Positions 43,317 to 52,355 of a stretch of 64,000 nt of DNA are shown piece after piece; the first letter of the stretch is position 1; every line of letters starts with the position of its first letter. The stretch lies in assembly GCF_044372965.1 (NCBI RefSeq), contig NZ_JBILQX010000001.1, positions 1 through 64,000 of the forward strand, in the 5' to 3' direction. The notes under the pieces were generated by a model that worked only from the letters and a program-made list of their open reading frames with translations, was not told where the DNA came from and searched no databases. A program made the translations under genes and the position numbers. Origin of the DNA: Elstera sp044372965. GTDB lineage: Bacteria; Pseudomonadota; Alphaproteobacteria; Elsterales; Elsteraceae.

Positions 43317-43322
43317 GTGTTT

Positions 43323-45641
43323 CTACTCGACCAGTTCGGCTTCCGGCTCCGTCGCCTTGCGGCCCGGTGCGGAGGTAACAAGGAACGAGAGTTCCCCATC
43401 GCTCCCCACATCCACCTGAACATGCCCACCGTGGGCGAGCTTGCCGAACAGCAGTTCCTCGGCCAGCGGCTTTTTGACCGTATCTTGGATGACGCGGGCT
43501 AGAGGGCGCGCGCCATAGAGCGGATCGAAACCTTTCTTCGACAGCCAGGATTTGGCCGCTTCCGTTAGTTCCAGCACCACATGACGGTCGGCCAATTGCG
43601 CTTCGAGTTGGATAACGAACTTATCCACGACCCGATCCATCACCTCCGGCGACAGGTTGGCGAAGGGGATGGTGGCGTCCAGACGATTGCGGAACTCGGG
43701 CGTAAACATCCGCTCGATGGCTTCTTTATCCTCGCCCGTGCGCCGTTCCCGCTCGAACCCGAAGGCGGCTTTAGCCATATCGGCCGCGCCCGCATTCGTC
43801 GTCATGATCAGGATCACATTCCGGAAATCGACATTCTTGCCGTTGTGATCGGTCAGTTTGCCGTGGTCCATCACTTGCAGCAGGATATTGTACAGGTCCG
43901 GGTGGGCCTTTTCGATTTCATCCAGCAGCAGCACGCAATGGGGGTTCTGATCGATGGCATCGGTCAAGAGCCCGCCCTGATCGAAGCCTACATAGCCCGG
44001 CGGCGCACCAATCAGGCGGCTAACGGTATGGCGCTCCATATATTCCGACATGTCGAAGCGTTTCAGTTCGATGCCTAAAAGCCGCGCCAACTGGCGCGCC
44101 ACTTCGGTCTTCCCGACGCCGGTAGGGCCGGAGAAAAGATAGTTCCCAATCGGCTTTTCAGCATCGCGCAGCCCCGCCCGCGCCAGTTTGATGGCGCTGG
44201 AGAGGGCTTTGATGGCTTCATCTTGCCCGAAGACCACCGTGGAAAGATCGCGCTCAAGGGTTTTCAGCACTTCGCGGTCGTCCGACGAGACGGCCTTTGG
44301 CGGGATTCGGGCGATTTTGGCAACCACCCCCTCCACGTCTTTCACCGAAATCGTCTTCTTGCGTTTCGACAGCGGCAGCAGCATTTGCGCCGCCCCCACT
44401 TCGTCGATCACATCGATAGCCTTATCGGGCAGCTTGCGGTCGTTGATATAGCGCGCCGAAAGCTCCACCGCTGTGCGGATAGCCTCATTGGTGTAGCGCA
44501 CCTTATGGTGCTGCTCGTAATAGGGCTTGAGGCCCTTGAGGATCTTGATCGAATCTTCCACCGAAGGTTCGGCCACATCGATCTTCTGGAAGCGCCGCAC
44601 CAACGCGCGGTCTTTTTCGAAGTAGCTGCGGTATTCCTTATAGGTAGTCGAGCCGATGCAGCGCAGGTTGCCCGCCGCTAACGCCGGTTTCAGCAGGTTC
44701 GAGGCATCCATCGCCCCGCCCGAGGTTGCGCCGGCGCCGATAATCGTGTGGATTTCATCAATGAACAGCACGGCATTGGGATGGGCTTCAAGCTCGCCCA
44801 AAACTTGCTTCAACCGCTCTTCAAAATCGCCGCGATAACGCGTGCCCGCCAAGAGTGCGCCCATATCGAGCCCGAAGATAGTCGCGCCCAGCAACACTTC
44901 CGGCACATCGCCATCGACGATACGTTTCGCCAGCCCCTCGGCAATCGCGGTTTTCCCCACGCCCGGATCGCCCACATAAAGCGGGTTATTCTTCGTGCGA
45001 CGGCACAAGATCTGGACGGTGCGATCCACTTCAGCCTCACGGCCGATCAGCGGATCGATCTTGCCGTTCGCCGCCTTCTTATTCAGATCGACGCAATAAG
45101 CTTCAAGCGCTTCTTGGCCCTTTTTCGCCTCTTTCCCCTCTTTCGGGGGCGATGACGGCGCAGCTTCCTCTTCAGCCCCCGCCGTGCGGCGGGTTTCCGA
45201 GCGGCCCGGCACTTTGGCGATACCGTGGGAGATGAAGTTCACCGCGTCGAACCGGCTCATATCCTGCTCTTGCAGGAAATACACGGCGTGACTTTCCCGT
45301 TCCGAGAACAGCGCCACCAGCACATTCGCGCCCGTAACTTCCGCCCGGCCCGACGATTGCACGTGGATCACCGCCCGCTGCACGACGCGCTGGAAGCCGG
45401 AGGTTGGCTTTGCGTCTTCGGTTCGGCTGCTGACGATATTCGACAGCTCGTTATCGAGATAATTGGTTAGGTCGCGGCGCAGCTTATCGAGATCGACACC
45501 GCAGGCGCGAAACACGCCCAACGCATCTTGATCGTCGGTGAGAGACATCAGGAGATGCTCCAGCGTGGCAAACTCGTGCCGACGCTTATTGGCAAGCTCC
45601 AGGGCCGTATGCAGGCTCTTTTCCAGGTTCCGCGAGAGCAT
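43323..45641 (-). CDS. clpA: ATP-dependent Clp protease ATP-binding subunit ClpA
   Basis: A 772-residue Hsp100 unfoldase that feeds substrates to ClpP. The N-domain starts MLSRNLEKSLHTALELA. Two AAA+ modules follow, with Walker A GDPGVGKTAIAEG and GPTGVGKTEVARQ, and Walker B VLFIDEIHTIIGAG and CVLLLDEIEKAHPD. Start 45641 matches the N-domain; the frame is open 9 codons upstream into clpS. It lies directly downstream of clpS, the usual adaptor-unfoldase pair. An extra C-terminal tail of about 20 residues is charged. Confidence 0.96.
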   Translation of the reverse strand: MLSRNLEKSLHTALELANKRRHEFATLEHLLMSLTDDQDALGVFRACGVDLDKLRRDLTNYLDNELSNIVSSRTEDAKPTSGFQRVVQRAVIHVQSSGRAEVTGANVLVALFSERESHAVYFLQEQDMSRFDAVNFISHGIAKVPGRSETRRTAGAEEEAAPSSPPKEGKEAKKGQEALEAYCVDLNKKAANGKIDPLIGREAEVDRTVQILCRRTKNNPLYVGDPGVGKTAIAEGLAKRIVDGDVPEVLLGATIFGLDMGALLAGTRYRGDFEERLKQVLGELEAHPNAVLFIDEIHTIIGAGATSGGAMDASNLLKPALAAGNLRCIGSTTYKEYRSYFEKDRALVRRFQKIDVAEPSVEDSIKILKGLKPYYEQHHKVRYTNEAIRTAVELSARYINDRKLPDKAIDVIDEVGAAQMLLPLSKRKKTISVKDVEGVVAKIARIPPKAVSSDDREVLKTLERDLSTVVFGQDEAIKALSSAIKLARAGLRDAEKPIGNYLFSGPTGVGKTEVARQLARLLGIELKRFDMSEYMERHTVSRLIGAPPGYVGFDQGGLLTDAIDQNPHCVLLLDEIEKAHPDLYNILLQVMDHGKLTDHNGKNVDFRNVILIMTTNAGAADMAKAAFGFERERRTGEDKEAIERMFTPEFRNRLDATIPFANLSPEVMDRVVDKFVIQLEAQLADRHVVLELTEAAKSWLSKKGFDPLYGARPLARVIQDTVKKPLAEELLFGKLAHGGHVQVDVGSDGELSFLVTSAPGRKATEPEAELVE

Positions 45642-45646
45642 TAAGG

Positions 45647-45973
45647 CTACTCCTTCTCCAAGGTGCACTGCAAAGGGTGCTGGTGTCGGCGGGCAAAGTC
45701 CATCACTTCCGTGACTTTCGTTTCCGCCACCTCATAGGTGAAGACACCGCACACCCCCACACCACGCTGATGGACATGCAGCATAATCCGCGTGGCTTCT
45801 TCCTTATTCTTCTGGAAAAACCTTTCGAGAATGTGAACGACGAACTCCATCGGCGTGTAATCGTCGTTTAACATAAGAACCCTGTACATAGACGGCTTCT
45901 TGGTCTTTGGCTTGGCCTTGACCGCAACGCCCGTATTATTGCCAGGATTTCCGTTTTTCAGATCGTCGCTCAT
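45647..45973 (-). CDS. clpS: Clp protease adaptor ClpS
   Basis: A 108-residue adaptor that brings N-end-rule substrates to ClpA. The core YRVLMLNDDYTPMEFVVHIL binds destabilising N-terminal residues, and HVHQRGVGVCGVFTYEVAET completes the fold. The first 30 residues are the flexible tail that enters ClpA. ATG 45973 (MSDDLKNGN) is preferred to the codon at 45997. It is 5 bp upstream of clpA in one operon. Confidence 0.95.
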   Translation of the reverse strand: MSDDLKNGNPGNNTGVAVKAKPKTKKPSMYRVLMLNDDYTPMEFVVHILERFFQKNKEEATRIMLHVHQRGVGVCGVFTYEVAETKVTEVMDFARRHQHPLQCTLEKE

Positions 45974-46360
45974 TCTACTCGAAGGTATTTTCCGCACGGG
46001 TGGGAGGGATTGGGTTGGAGAAATAGGGAACTATCTGGTCAGGCGGCGCGTTTAAACTGCCGGGCCGTGATTCATCATATGAGATGAAATCCGCCTTAGA
46101 AAAGGGGGGTTCTATCGCAGTGCCACAGGTTTTACCGGCCAAGGCAAGCGCCTTTCCTGACGTGCCCCGCTAAGCCCCTGAATTTGCCTACTTAACGCCG
46201 TTAGCATCCCTGCCATCCCCCTGTCGCTCAAAATGGCGTGACGATTGCTTCTGCTTCACTGTAGCCTGACACGGTCGCGTGTCGTTGATCCGGTGATATA
46301 CGGTTGCCGGATGGAAGCTTCGATCGAGTCCCCTCCAACGCTTGACGCGAGGCCCTGCCC
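45974..46360. other. 387-bp gap between divergent clpS and the transglutaminase-like gene
   Basis: No gene or RNA is recognisable. A short palindromic stretch TCATCATATGAGATGA (5-bp arms) lies near 46073. The region must hold both promoters, but I found no confident -35/-10 pair. Confidence 0.4.
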
Positions 46361-47182
46361 ATGTTCATCCGCTATGGCTATGAAATCACTTTAAACTGCG
46401 CGCAACCAACCGCGCTGGTCTGCCTCCTGTCGGTCACGGCGGATCGGGATGCCGATATTCGTGTGCCGGAAACGACCTTCACCAACCCTTCGGTGCCGAC
46501 GACGGTCTACCACGACCTCTTCGGCAACTTGTGTCGCCGGATGGTGGCGCCCGCGGGCGACATCACCATTTGGGGCGATGCTACCATCGAAGATTCAGGT
46601 TTAGTCGACCGGGCCAATTTCGCGGCGCGGGAAATTCCCGTAACCGATTTACCCGATTCCTGCCTCGTCTATCTGATGGGCAGCCGCTATTGCGAAACTG
46701 ATAAGCTGAGCCAAACCGCTTGGGATCTGTTCGGCCATCTGCCGCCGGGCTGGGCCCGCGTGCAGGCCGTGTGTGATTTCGTGCACAAGCATATTCGCTT
46801 TGATTACATGCAGGCGCGCTCCACCCGCACGGCCTTCGAAGCCTATAACGAAGGCATCGGCGTTTGCCGCGATTATGCCCATCTTGCCCTCACGCTCTGC
46901 CGCTGCCTGAATATTCCAGCGCGCTACATTAATGGGCATTTGGGCGATATCGGCGTGCCGGTGGTCAATCCCATGGATTTTAGCGCCTGGATTGAGGTTT
47001 TCTTAGAGGGCGAATGGTATACCTTTGACCCGCGCAATAATAAGCCGCGCATTGGCCGCATTATCGTGGCCCGCGGTCGGGATGCCGCCGATATTCCGCT
47101 TATCAATTCCTTCGGCCCGCACCTGCTGAAATCCTTCCGCGTCTGGACCTATGAAGTGCCCGATCCCCGGCTTGGGCAATAA
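46361..47182 (+). CDS. Transglutaminase-like cysteine protease family protein
   Basis: A 273-residue protein with a Bact_transglu_N-like beta domain (1-100) and a transglutaminase-like core. The candidate nucleophile is Cys169 in GIGVCRDYAHLAL, and the acid is Asp223 in WYTFDPRNNKPRIGR. The place where transglutaminase-like proteases carry His (HAW) reads DFSAW with Ser208 instead. This may be a feature of the subfamily rather than a local loss. It has no signal peptide. It stands alone and ends at a hairpin shared with a convergent chemoreceptor gene. Confidence 0.88.
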   Translation: MFIRYGYEITLNCAQPTALVCLLSVTADRDADIRVPETTFTNPSVPTTVYHDLFGNLCRRMVAPAGDITIWGDATIEDSGLVDRANFAAREIPVTDLPDSCLVYLMGSRYCETDKLSQTAWDLFGHLPPGWARVQAVCDFVHKHIRFDYMQARSTRTAFEAYNEGIGVCRDYAHLALTLCRCLNIPARYINGHLGDIGVPVVNPMDFSAWIEVFLEGEWYTFDPRNNKPRIGRIIVARGRDAADIPLINSFGPHLLKSFRVWTYEVPDPRLGQ

Positions 47183-47184
47183 AG

Positions 47185-47221
47185 AAAAGGCTGGCCACCC
47201 GTTGGGGGTTGCCAGCCTTTT
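47185..47221. terminator. Bidirectional terminator
   Basis: Stem AAAAGGCTGGC/GCCAGCCTTTT (11 bp) with a loop of about 15 nt. A-T ends give a U-tract on both strands. It lies 3 bp after the transglutaminase stop and 19 bp from the chemoreceptor stop. Confidence 0.88.
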
Positions 47222-47239
47222 CGGCGCGTCGAATGGGGT

Positions 47240-49321
47240 TTAAGCCGCGCGGATATTCCCCAGGAACTCGGTGATTTCCGTACGCAGCGTGTTGCCCGCA
47301 AGTGTAAGCCGATCGGCGGCTTCCAGCACCACATCGGCGGCCTTTTTAGTCTCGCCAGCCCCTAAGGTGACATGGGCGATATTCTCGGTGACATGCTGGG
47401 TGCCATTGGCCGCCTGTTGTACGTTGCGGGTAATTTCCTGGGTTGCCGTCCCTTGCTCTTCCACCGCCGCCGCAACCGCCGAGGTGATTTCGTTCATCCG
47501 GTCGATGGTTTTGCCGATGGTTTCGATGGAGCCAACGACGGCACTGGTTTCGGTCTGAACGCCGGTGACTTGCGCTGCAATTTCCTCGGTGGCTTTCGCC
47601 GTTTGCTGCGCAAGGCTTTTGACTTCGGCGGCGACCACGGCAAAGCCCTTGCCCGCTTCCCCGGCGCGCGCCGCTTCGATGGTGGCGTTCAAGGCCAGAA
47701 GATTGGTTTGCGCGGCGATCCCGTTGATCATCGTCACCACCTCGCCGATGCGCTGGGCCGCGTCGCTAAGCTGGCGAACTTGGGAGACGGTACGCTCGGC
47801 CTCATCGGTCGCCCGCAAGGCAATCGAGGCGCTTTCCTGAACCTGTCGGCCGATTTCGCGTATTGAACTGCTGAGTTCTTCCGAAGCCGCCGCTACCGTC
47901 TGCACATTCGCCGACGCTTGCTCGGAGGCAGCCGCTACTGCCGCCGCTTGATCGTCGGTGCGCGCAGCATTGGTGCTCATCACATTGGCGGTGCCCTGCA
48001 TTTGATCGGCCGCCGCGCCCATGGCCGTTAGAATTTCTGCCGTGCCCGAGCCGAAGGTCGCGATGAAGCTCTCAACTTTTTGCTGACGCTCCAGCTTGCG
48101 CGCCTGCTCTTGCGCTTGTTCGGCGTGCAACTGGTCGGCTTCGATGGCCTTGAGGCGCAGGTTTTCAATTGCACCCGCCATTTGACCGATTTCATTCTTG
48201 CGGTCGAGAAACGGCACCACCTGGTCGCGCTGGCCATTGGCGAGGACCGTCACGGTCTCGGTTAGTTTGAACAGCGGCGCCAAAACCTGACGCTGCATCA
48301 GAATAATCAGGCGCACGAGCGCAAACCCGGTGACGAGAACCAGAAAGCCGCCGAAAGCAAGGCGCCGATAAGCGTTGGAAACTTCTGCCTCAGCCCGACT
48401 CTGGCTTTCCAGAAGCGCGGCATTGCGCAGGCCCATAATGCTTTGCAACTGCGGGACGATCTCCGTCACCATCTCGGTCACACTCTTGCTATAGGGGGCC
48501 TGCTGGCGCGATTCGGCCAGGTGCGTGCCGACGATCTCGCGCCCGCGCGTCATATAGCCTTGCTCCATCGCCCGTTGCGCGGCCAGAAGCTCCGGCGTGG
48601 CCCCCACTTGCGCGATACCATTGCGCAACCGCTCCGACAGGGTCTCGACCCGCCCGCGCAACTGTTCGACGCGATCTGCTTCCACCTGTGTGAGCGGACG
48701 ATTGGCGGTCATGCCCGTGCCCAAAGTCGCGGCCTGCTGGCCCGCGCTTTCACGCATATCGGCGGCAAGGCGCGCCAGCATATTCAAGGCCGCAACCGAA
48801 GGATCGGCAATCGTGGTTTCGGCTTCGAGCTTATTCAAGATGCCATCGGCCTGGGCGCTAATGGCGAACATGCGTTGGAAGTAACCCAGCACAATCTCGC
48901 CGCGCGCGCTGCGCGGTTTGGCAATATCGGTATCGACCGCCGCACGAACGCTGCTGAGCCCTTTGGTTAGGGTTGCCAGCGTCTCCTTCATCGCCGGCTC
49001 GCCGCCGAGGCTCGTAAGCCCAATCGAGACCTTCTGGATAAGATCGTCGGTGGCTTTGCGGGCCTGCTGAAGTTTGGCGAGCGCCGAGGCATCCGCCGCC
49101 GCTTCCGCTGCCAACAGATTATTCGACGGGCTGCGCTCCAGAGCTAAAAATTCGACCATGCGGAGTGTATCGGCAAAAACCGCCGCCGTGACCGATGCCC
49201 GATTCTTGGAAGACATGATGGAAACTTGTGTCGATAATATCTGAATCGCTAAAGCAAAAACGCAAACGCAAATAATGGCCAAGCCAAATTTTACGCGCGC
49301 ACCGATACTGATTTTCGACAC
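47240..49321 (-). CDS. Membrane methyl-accepting chemotaxis protein
   Basis: A 693-residue receptor. It has a first transmembrane segment near the N-terminus (FGLAIICVCVFALAIQIL), a long helical periplasmic sensor region, a second segment (FGGFLVLVTGFALVRLIILM), a HAMP domain (LAPLFKLTETVTVLANGQRD) and the signalling tip NLLALNATIEAARAGEAGKG. The start GTG 49321 has GAGGGG six bases upstream; a TTG at 49354 is less likely. The ligand is unknown; the helical sensor resembles nitrate/nitrite-sensing-like four-helix bundles. It lies upstream of fliJ-fliI, in a motility neighbourhood. Confidence 0.92.
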   Translation of the reverse strand: MSKISIGARVKFGLAIICVCVFALAIQILSTQVSIMSSKNRASVTAAVFADTLRMVEFLALERSPSNNLLAAEAAADASALAKLQQARKATDDLIQKVSIGLTSLGGEPAMKETLATLTKGLSSVRAAVDTDIAKPRSARGEIVLGYFQRMFAISAQADGILNKLEAETTIADPSVAALNMLARLAADMRESAGQQAATLGTGMTANRPLTQVEADRVEQLRGRVETLSERLRNGIAQVGATPELLAAQRAMEQGYMTRGREIVGTHLAESRQQAPYSKSVTEMVTEIVPQLQSIMGLRNAALLESQSRAEAEVSNAYRRLAFGGFLVLVTGFALVRLIILMQRQVLAPLFKLTETVTVLANGQRDQVVPFLDRKNEIGQMAGAIENLRLKAIEADQLHAEQAQEQARKLERQQKVESFIATFGSGTAEILTAMGAAADQMQGTANVMSTNAARTDDQAAAVAAASEQASANVQTVAAASEELSSSIREIGRQVQESASIALRATDEAERTVSQVRQLSDAAQRIGEVVTMINGIAAQTNLLALNATIEAARAGEAGKGFAVVAAEVKSLAQQTAKATEEIAAQVTGVQTETSAVVGSIETIGKTIDRMNEITSAVAAAVEEQGTATQEITRNVQQAANGTQHVTENIAHVTLGAGETKKAADVVLEAADRLTLAGNTLRTEITEFLGNIRAA

Positions 49322-49533
49322 GACTGTCCCCTCACTATAGAATACGATTGCCAATACCCCTTGGACCTCGGAGGGTATTTTTCGGGTCAGACACTATGCG
49401 GGAATTTCTTAATTCAAGCTTAATATGATTATTTTATCAATTTTTTACTATGAATTAATTTTTGATTGATTCGGAAAAAATTTAGCCGCCAAAAGATCGA
49501 AGACGTAAATTTTGACAGGAAGACTGAAACAAT

Positions 49534-49953
49534 TCACTGCATCTTGCGTTGATGGGCGACTTCGGCGATTTCATCGAGACGTATGCGATCTTTACGATCC
49601 TGCTCTGCTTTTTCGCGGGCTAGGCGATTGGCTTCGGCCACTTCGAATTTTTTCAACTCTCGATAAGCATCTGTTACCGCATCTTCGGCTTTTAAGATTT
49701 GCTCGCCGATTTGCAGCCGGTTTTGAACCAACGCTTCCCGCCGCCCACGCGCCCAGTCGGAATAAGTCGGCCAATAGCGGGCCAGCAGCATATCATTGGC
49801 CGCAAGTTGGCGTTCGCGCATCACTTCCTGATCGAGCGCAACGATAGAGGCATCGATCTGGGTGGCCAGATCTTCGAGCGCTCGCAGTTCGCGGCGTCGC
49901 TCATCCAACTCGAACTTACGATAGCGGATCAGCGGCTTGAGGGACTTGCTCAC
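49534..49953 (-). CDS. fliJ: Flagellar export protein FliJ
   Basis: A 139-residue, highly charged, almost wholly coiled-coil protein. It begins KSLKPLIRYRKFELDERRRE and ends in the basic/acidic heptads AEQDRKDRIRLDEIAEVAHQ. FliJ acts as the central stalk of the FliI ATPase in the flagellar type III export apparatus. Sequence similarity in this family is weak, so the call rests on size, coiled-coil character and the 4-bp overlap with fliI. Confidence 0.88.
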   Translation of the reverse strand: MSKSLKPLIRYRKFELDERRRELRALEDLATQIDASIVALDQEVMRERQLAANDMLLARYWPTYSDWARGRREALVQNRLQIGEQILKAEDAVTDAYRELKKFEVAEANRLAREKAEQDRKDRIRLDEIAEVAHQRKMQ

Positions 49954-51281
49954 CCAACGCCACCGCTATTGAGAATATCGGCGAGTTGATAATAGCCCTG
50001 CACCAAATCGCCGCGCTCGCGCTTGCCTTGCGCTAGGAACTGTTCGATCAGCGGGTAATAGCGCATCGCCTCATCGGTCTTGGGGTCGGAGCCGGGGCGG
50101 TAGGCCCCCAGCCGGATCATTTCCGCCATATCCTCATAGGCCGCAAGCATCTGACGGGCGCGCGAAACGACGCCATTTTCATCGTCCGTATTGCAGCCCG
50201 GCATAACGCGGCTAACCGAGCGCAAAATATTGATGGCGGGGTAGCGGCCCCGATCGGCAATGGTGCGTTCCAGCACGATATGCCCGTCGAGAATACCGCG
50301 CACGGCGTCCGAAATCGGCTCGTTATGGTCGTCGCCTTCGACCAGCACGGTGAAGAGGCCTGTGATCGACCCGGAGCCGCGCAAGCCCGGCCCGGCCCGC
50401 TCCAGCAGGCGCGGCAGTTCGGCAAAGACCGATGGCGTATACCCTTTACTGGCGGGCGGCTCGCCAACCGACAGGCCGATTTCGCGTTGGGCCATTGCAA
50501 AGCGGGTGACGCTATCCATGAGGCAGAGAACATTCTTACCCTGGTCGCGGAAATATTCGGCGACCGACAGCGTCAGATAGGCAGCTTGGCGGCGCATCAA
50601 CGGCGGCTGATCGGAGGTTGCCACCACCAACACCGAGCGCGCCAAGCCTTCCGGCCCGAGATCGTCGTGAATAAAGTCCTGCACTTCGCGGCCGCGTTCG
50701 CCAATCAGCCCGATCACAATGACATCGGCAGACGTGTAGCGCGCGATCATCGAGAGCAGCACGGATTTACCTACGCCGGAACCCGCGAAAATGCCCATGC
50801 GCTGCCCCTGGCAGCAAGTGAGGAACTGATTGAGTGCCCGCACGCCCATATCAATCTTGCCTGCGACACGCTGCCGCTGGTGTGCGGGCGGCGGCGCATT
50901 TCTTAACGGATAGGCGATTTGCCCCGCATTGAGCGGCCCCAAATCATCAATCGGCTCGCCCATGCTGCCAACGACCCGGCCCAGCCAACTTTCGTGCGGA
51001 TAGATCACTGGGTCGGTTTGCGCGATTTCGGCTCGGCAGCCCAAACCGACACCGTCCAGCGTTCCGAAGGGCATCGCTAACGCCCGTTCACCCTTGAAAC
51101 CAACGATTTCCGCCGGTACGCGCCGGTCGCCACGCGCGATGATCGTCACCCGGTCGCCGACCGAAAGCGCCCGCTGCACCCCGCCGATTTCCACCATCAT
51201 GCCCAAAACGCCGACGATGCGGCCATGCAGAACATGGTCAGCCATCCGGCCGACGCTGGAAATAAGGTTATCAATCAGCAT
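49950..51281 (-). CDS. fliI: Flagellum-specific ATP synthase FliI
   Basis: A 443-residue ATPase that powers flagellar protein export. Walker A is GIFAGSGVGKSVLLSMIA and Walker B is NVLCLMDSVTRFAMAQREIG. GYTPSVFAELPRLLERAGPG is a strong signature of type III ATPases. The N-terminal beta-barrel region (residues 10-90) is complete. A GGGAG ribosome-binding site precedes the ATG. It overlaps fliJ and is divergent from ctrA over a 174-bp gap that holds a TTAA repeat. Confidence 0.96.
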   Translation of the reverse strand: MLIDNLISSVGRMADHVLHGRIVGVLGMMVEIGGVQRALSVGDRVTIIARGDRRVPAEIVGFKGERALAMPFGTLDGVGLGCRAEIAQTDPVIYPHESWLGRVVGSMGEPIDDLGPLNAGQIAYPLRNAPPPAHQRQRVAGKIDMGVRALNQFLTCCQGQRMGIFAGSGVGKSVLLSMIARYTSADVIVIGLIGERGREVQDFIHDDLGPEGLARSVLVVATSDQPPLMRRQAAYLTLSVAEYFRDQGKNVLCLMDSVTRFAMAQREIGLSVGEPPASKGYTPSVFAELPRLLERAGPGLRGSGSITGLFTVLVEGDDHNEPISDAVRGILDGHIVLERTIADRGRYPAINILRSVSRVMPGCNTDDENGVVSRARQMLAAYEDMAEMIRLGAYRPGSDPKTDEAMRYYPLIEQFLAQGKRERGDLVQGYYQLADILNSGGVG

Positions 51282-51397
51282 CGCGCCGCTCCCCTTTGAT
51301 ACGCTTGGATAATAGCGAAGTGTAGCCCCAAAGGGAACCGGATCTATGACTCGGACAGCGCATATCCGCTTGCTTTATTGTGAGATATTAGGGATAG

Positions 51398-51411
51398 TTA
51401 ACGGACATTAA
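51398..51411. promoter_or_regulatory. CtrA-box-like TTAA repeat upstream of ctrA
   Basis: TTAA at 51398-51401 and 51408-51411 are separated by 6 bp, 45 bp upstream of the ctrA start and within the fliI/ctrA divergent gap. The established CtrA site is TTAA-N7-TTAA, so this is one base short; the second half continues as TTAACC, as in strong half-sites. Autoregulation and control of fliI are possible. Confidence 0.4.
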
Positions 51412-51455
51412 CCAATTTATCGAGCTCCTGGGCGGCTCGTTTAAGGTGGGGCACT

Positions 51456-52169
51456 ATGCGGATTCTCTTAGTTGAGGACGATGCCGCAACGTCGAAGAGC
51501 ATCGCACTGATGCTGTCTTCCGCTGGCTACATTGTCGATACCACCGATTTGGGCGAAGATGGCGTCGAGATCGGTAAGCTTTATGATTATGACATTATCC
51601 TGCTGGATTTGATCCTTCCGGATATTGACGGGTATGAAGTGTTGCGCCGTTTCCGCCAAGCGCGGGTGCGCACGCCGATTCTGATCCTTTCCGGCCTGTC
51701 GGAACTCGATCATAAGATTAAGGGCCTGGGGTTCGGGGCCGACGATTATCTGACCAAACCGTTCGATAAGCGCGAGTTGGTAGCCCGGATTCAGGCCATC
51801 GTCCGCCGGGCGAAGGGCCATTCGGATTCGGTCATCCGCACGGGGCGCCTAACCGTGAACCTCGACGCTAAAACCGCCGATGTCGATGCCAAGCCCCTGC
51901 ATCTCACCGGCAAGGAATATGGCATTCTGGAACTGTTGGCCTTACGCAAAGGCACAACGCTGACCAAGGAAATGTTCCTCAATCATCTCTACGGCGGCAT
52001 TGACGAGCCTGAACTGAAGATCATCGACGTCTTCGTCTGCAAGCTGCGCAAGAAGCTTAGCACGGCCACCGGCGGCGATAATTATATCGAAACCGTCTGG
52101 GGCCGTGGCTATGTGCTGCGCGAAAACGGCAACGAAACCGCGCCGGAACCGAAAAAAGCCAGCGCCTAA
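51456..52169 (+). CDS. ctrA: Cell-cycle and motility response regulator CtrA
   Basis: A 237-residue OmpR-type response regulator. The receiver domain begins MRILLVEDDAATSKSIALML, with phosphoacceptor Asp51 in DIILLDLILPDIDGYEVL and the conserved Lys in DDYLTKPFDKREL. The DNA-binding winged helix has LHLTGKEYGILELLALRKGT and IIDVFVCKLRKKLSTATGGD. These stretches are nearly invariant among alphaproteobacterial CtrA proteins. Outside the Caulobacterales CtrA mainly controls flagella and chemotaxis, which fits its place beside fliI. The C-terminus ends KKASA; Caulobacter CtrA ends in two alanines, which ClpXP recognises. Confidence 0.96.
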   Translation: MRILLVEDDAATSKSIALMLSSAGYIVDTTDLGEDGVEIGKLYDYDIILLDLILPDIDGYEVLRRFRQARVRTPILILSGLSELDHKIKGLGFGADDYLTKPFDKRELVARIQAIVRRAKGHSDSVIRTGRLTVNLDAKTADVDAKPLHLTGKEYGILELLALRKGTTLTKEMFLNHLYGGIDEPELKIIDVFVCKLRKKLSTATGGDNYIETVWGRGYVLRENGNETAPEPKKASA

Positions 52170-52177
52170 AGTCCCGA

Positions 52178-52203
52178 GCAGTAAGATCATGCGATCTTAC
52201 TGC
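52178..52203 (+). terminator. Hairpin downstream of ctrA, probable terminator
   Basis: A perfect 11-bp stem GCAGTAAGATC/GATCTTACTGC with a 4-nt loop lies 8 bp after the ctrA stop. The T-run (six T at about 52220-52225) comes 16 bp later, so it is not a textbook intrinsic terminator. Confidence 0.55.
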
Positions 52204-52318
52204 CGTATCAGATATATGGTTTTTTATATTAATTTAATATTTGTTTAGCCTTTCCATATCTCCCCCCTCTCGTTTTTTCACCACGCCCGCCCTTGCCGTG
52301 GTGCAGTTTGTTGTTATA

Positions 52319-52344
52319 GTAATTTCAGAAATTACTGAAATTAC
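52319..52344. promoter_or_regulatory. Operator of the GbsR-cydAB operon
   Basis: A perfect inverted repeat, GTAATTTCAG and CTGAAATTAC (10 bp each), separated by AAATTA. It ends 11 bp before the regulator's ATG, so bound protein would block transcription or initiation. The dyad suits a dimeric GbsR/MarR protein. Confidence 0.75.
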
Positions 52345-52355
52345 GGAACACGCCG

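Noticed and set aside
45974..46360. A small RNA or tRNA between clpS and the transglutaminase gene
   Set aside because: No cloverleaf or terminator-like hairpin with a T-run was found.
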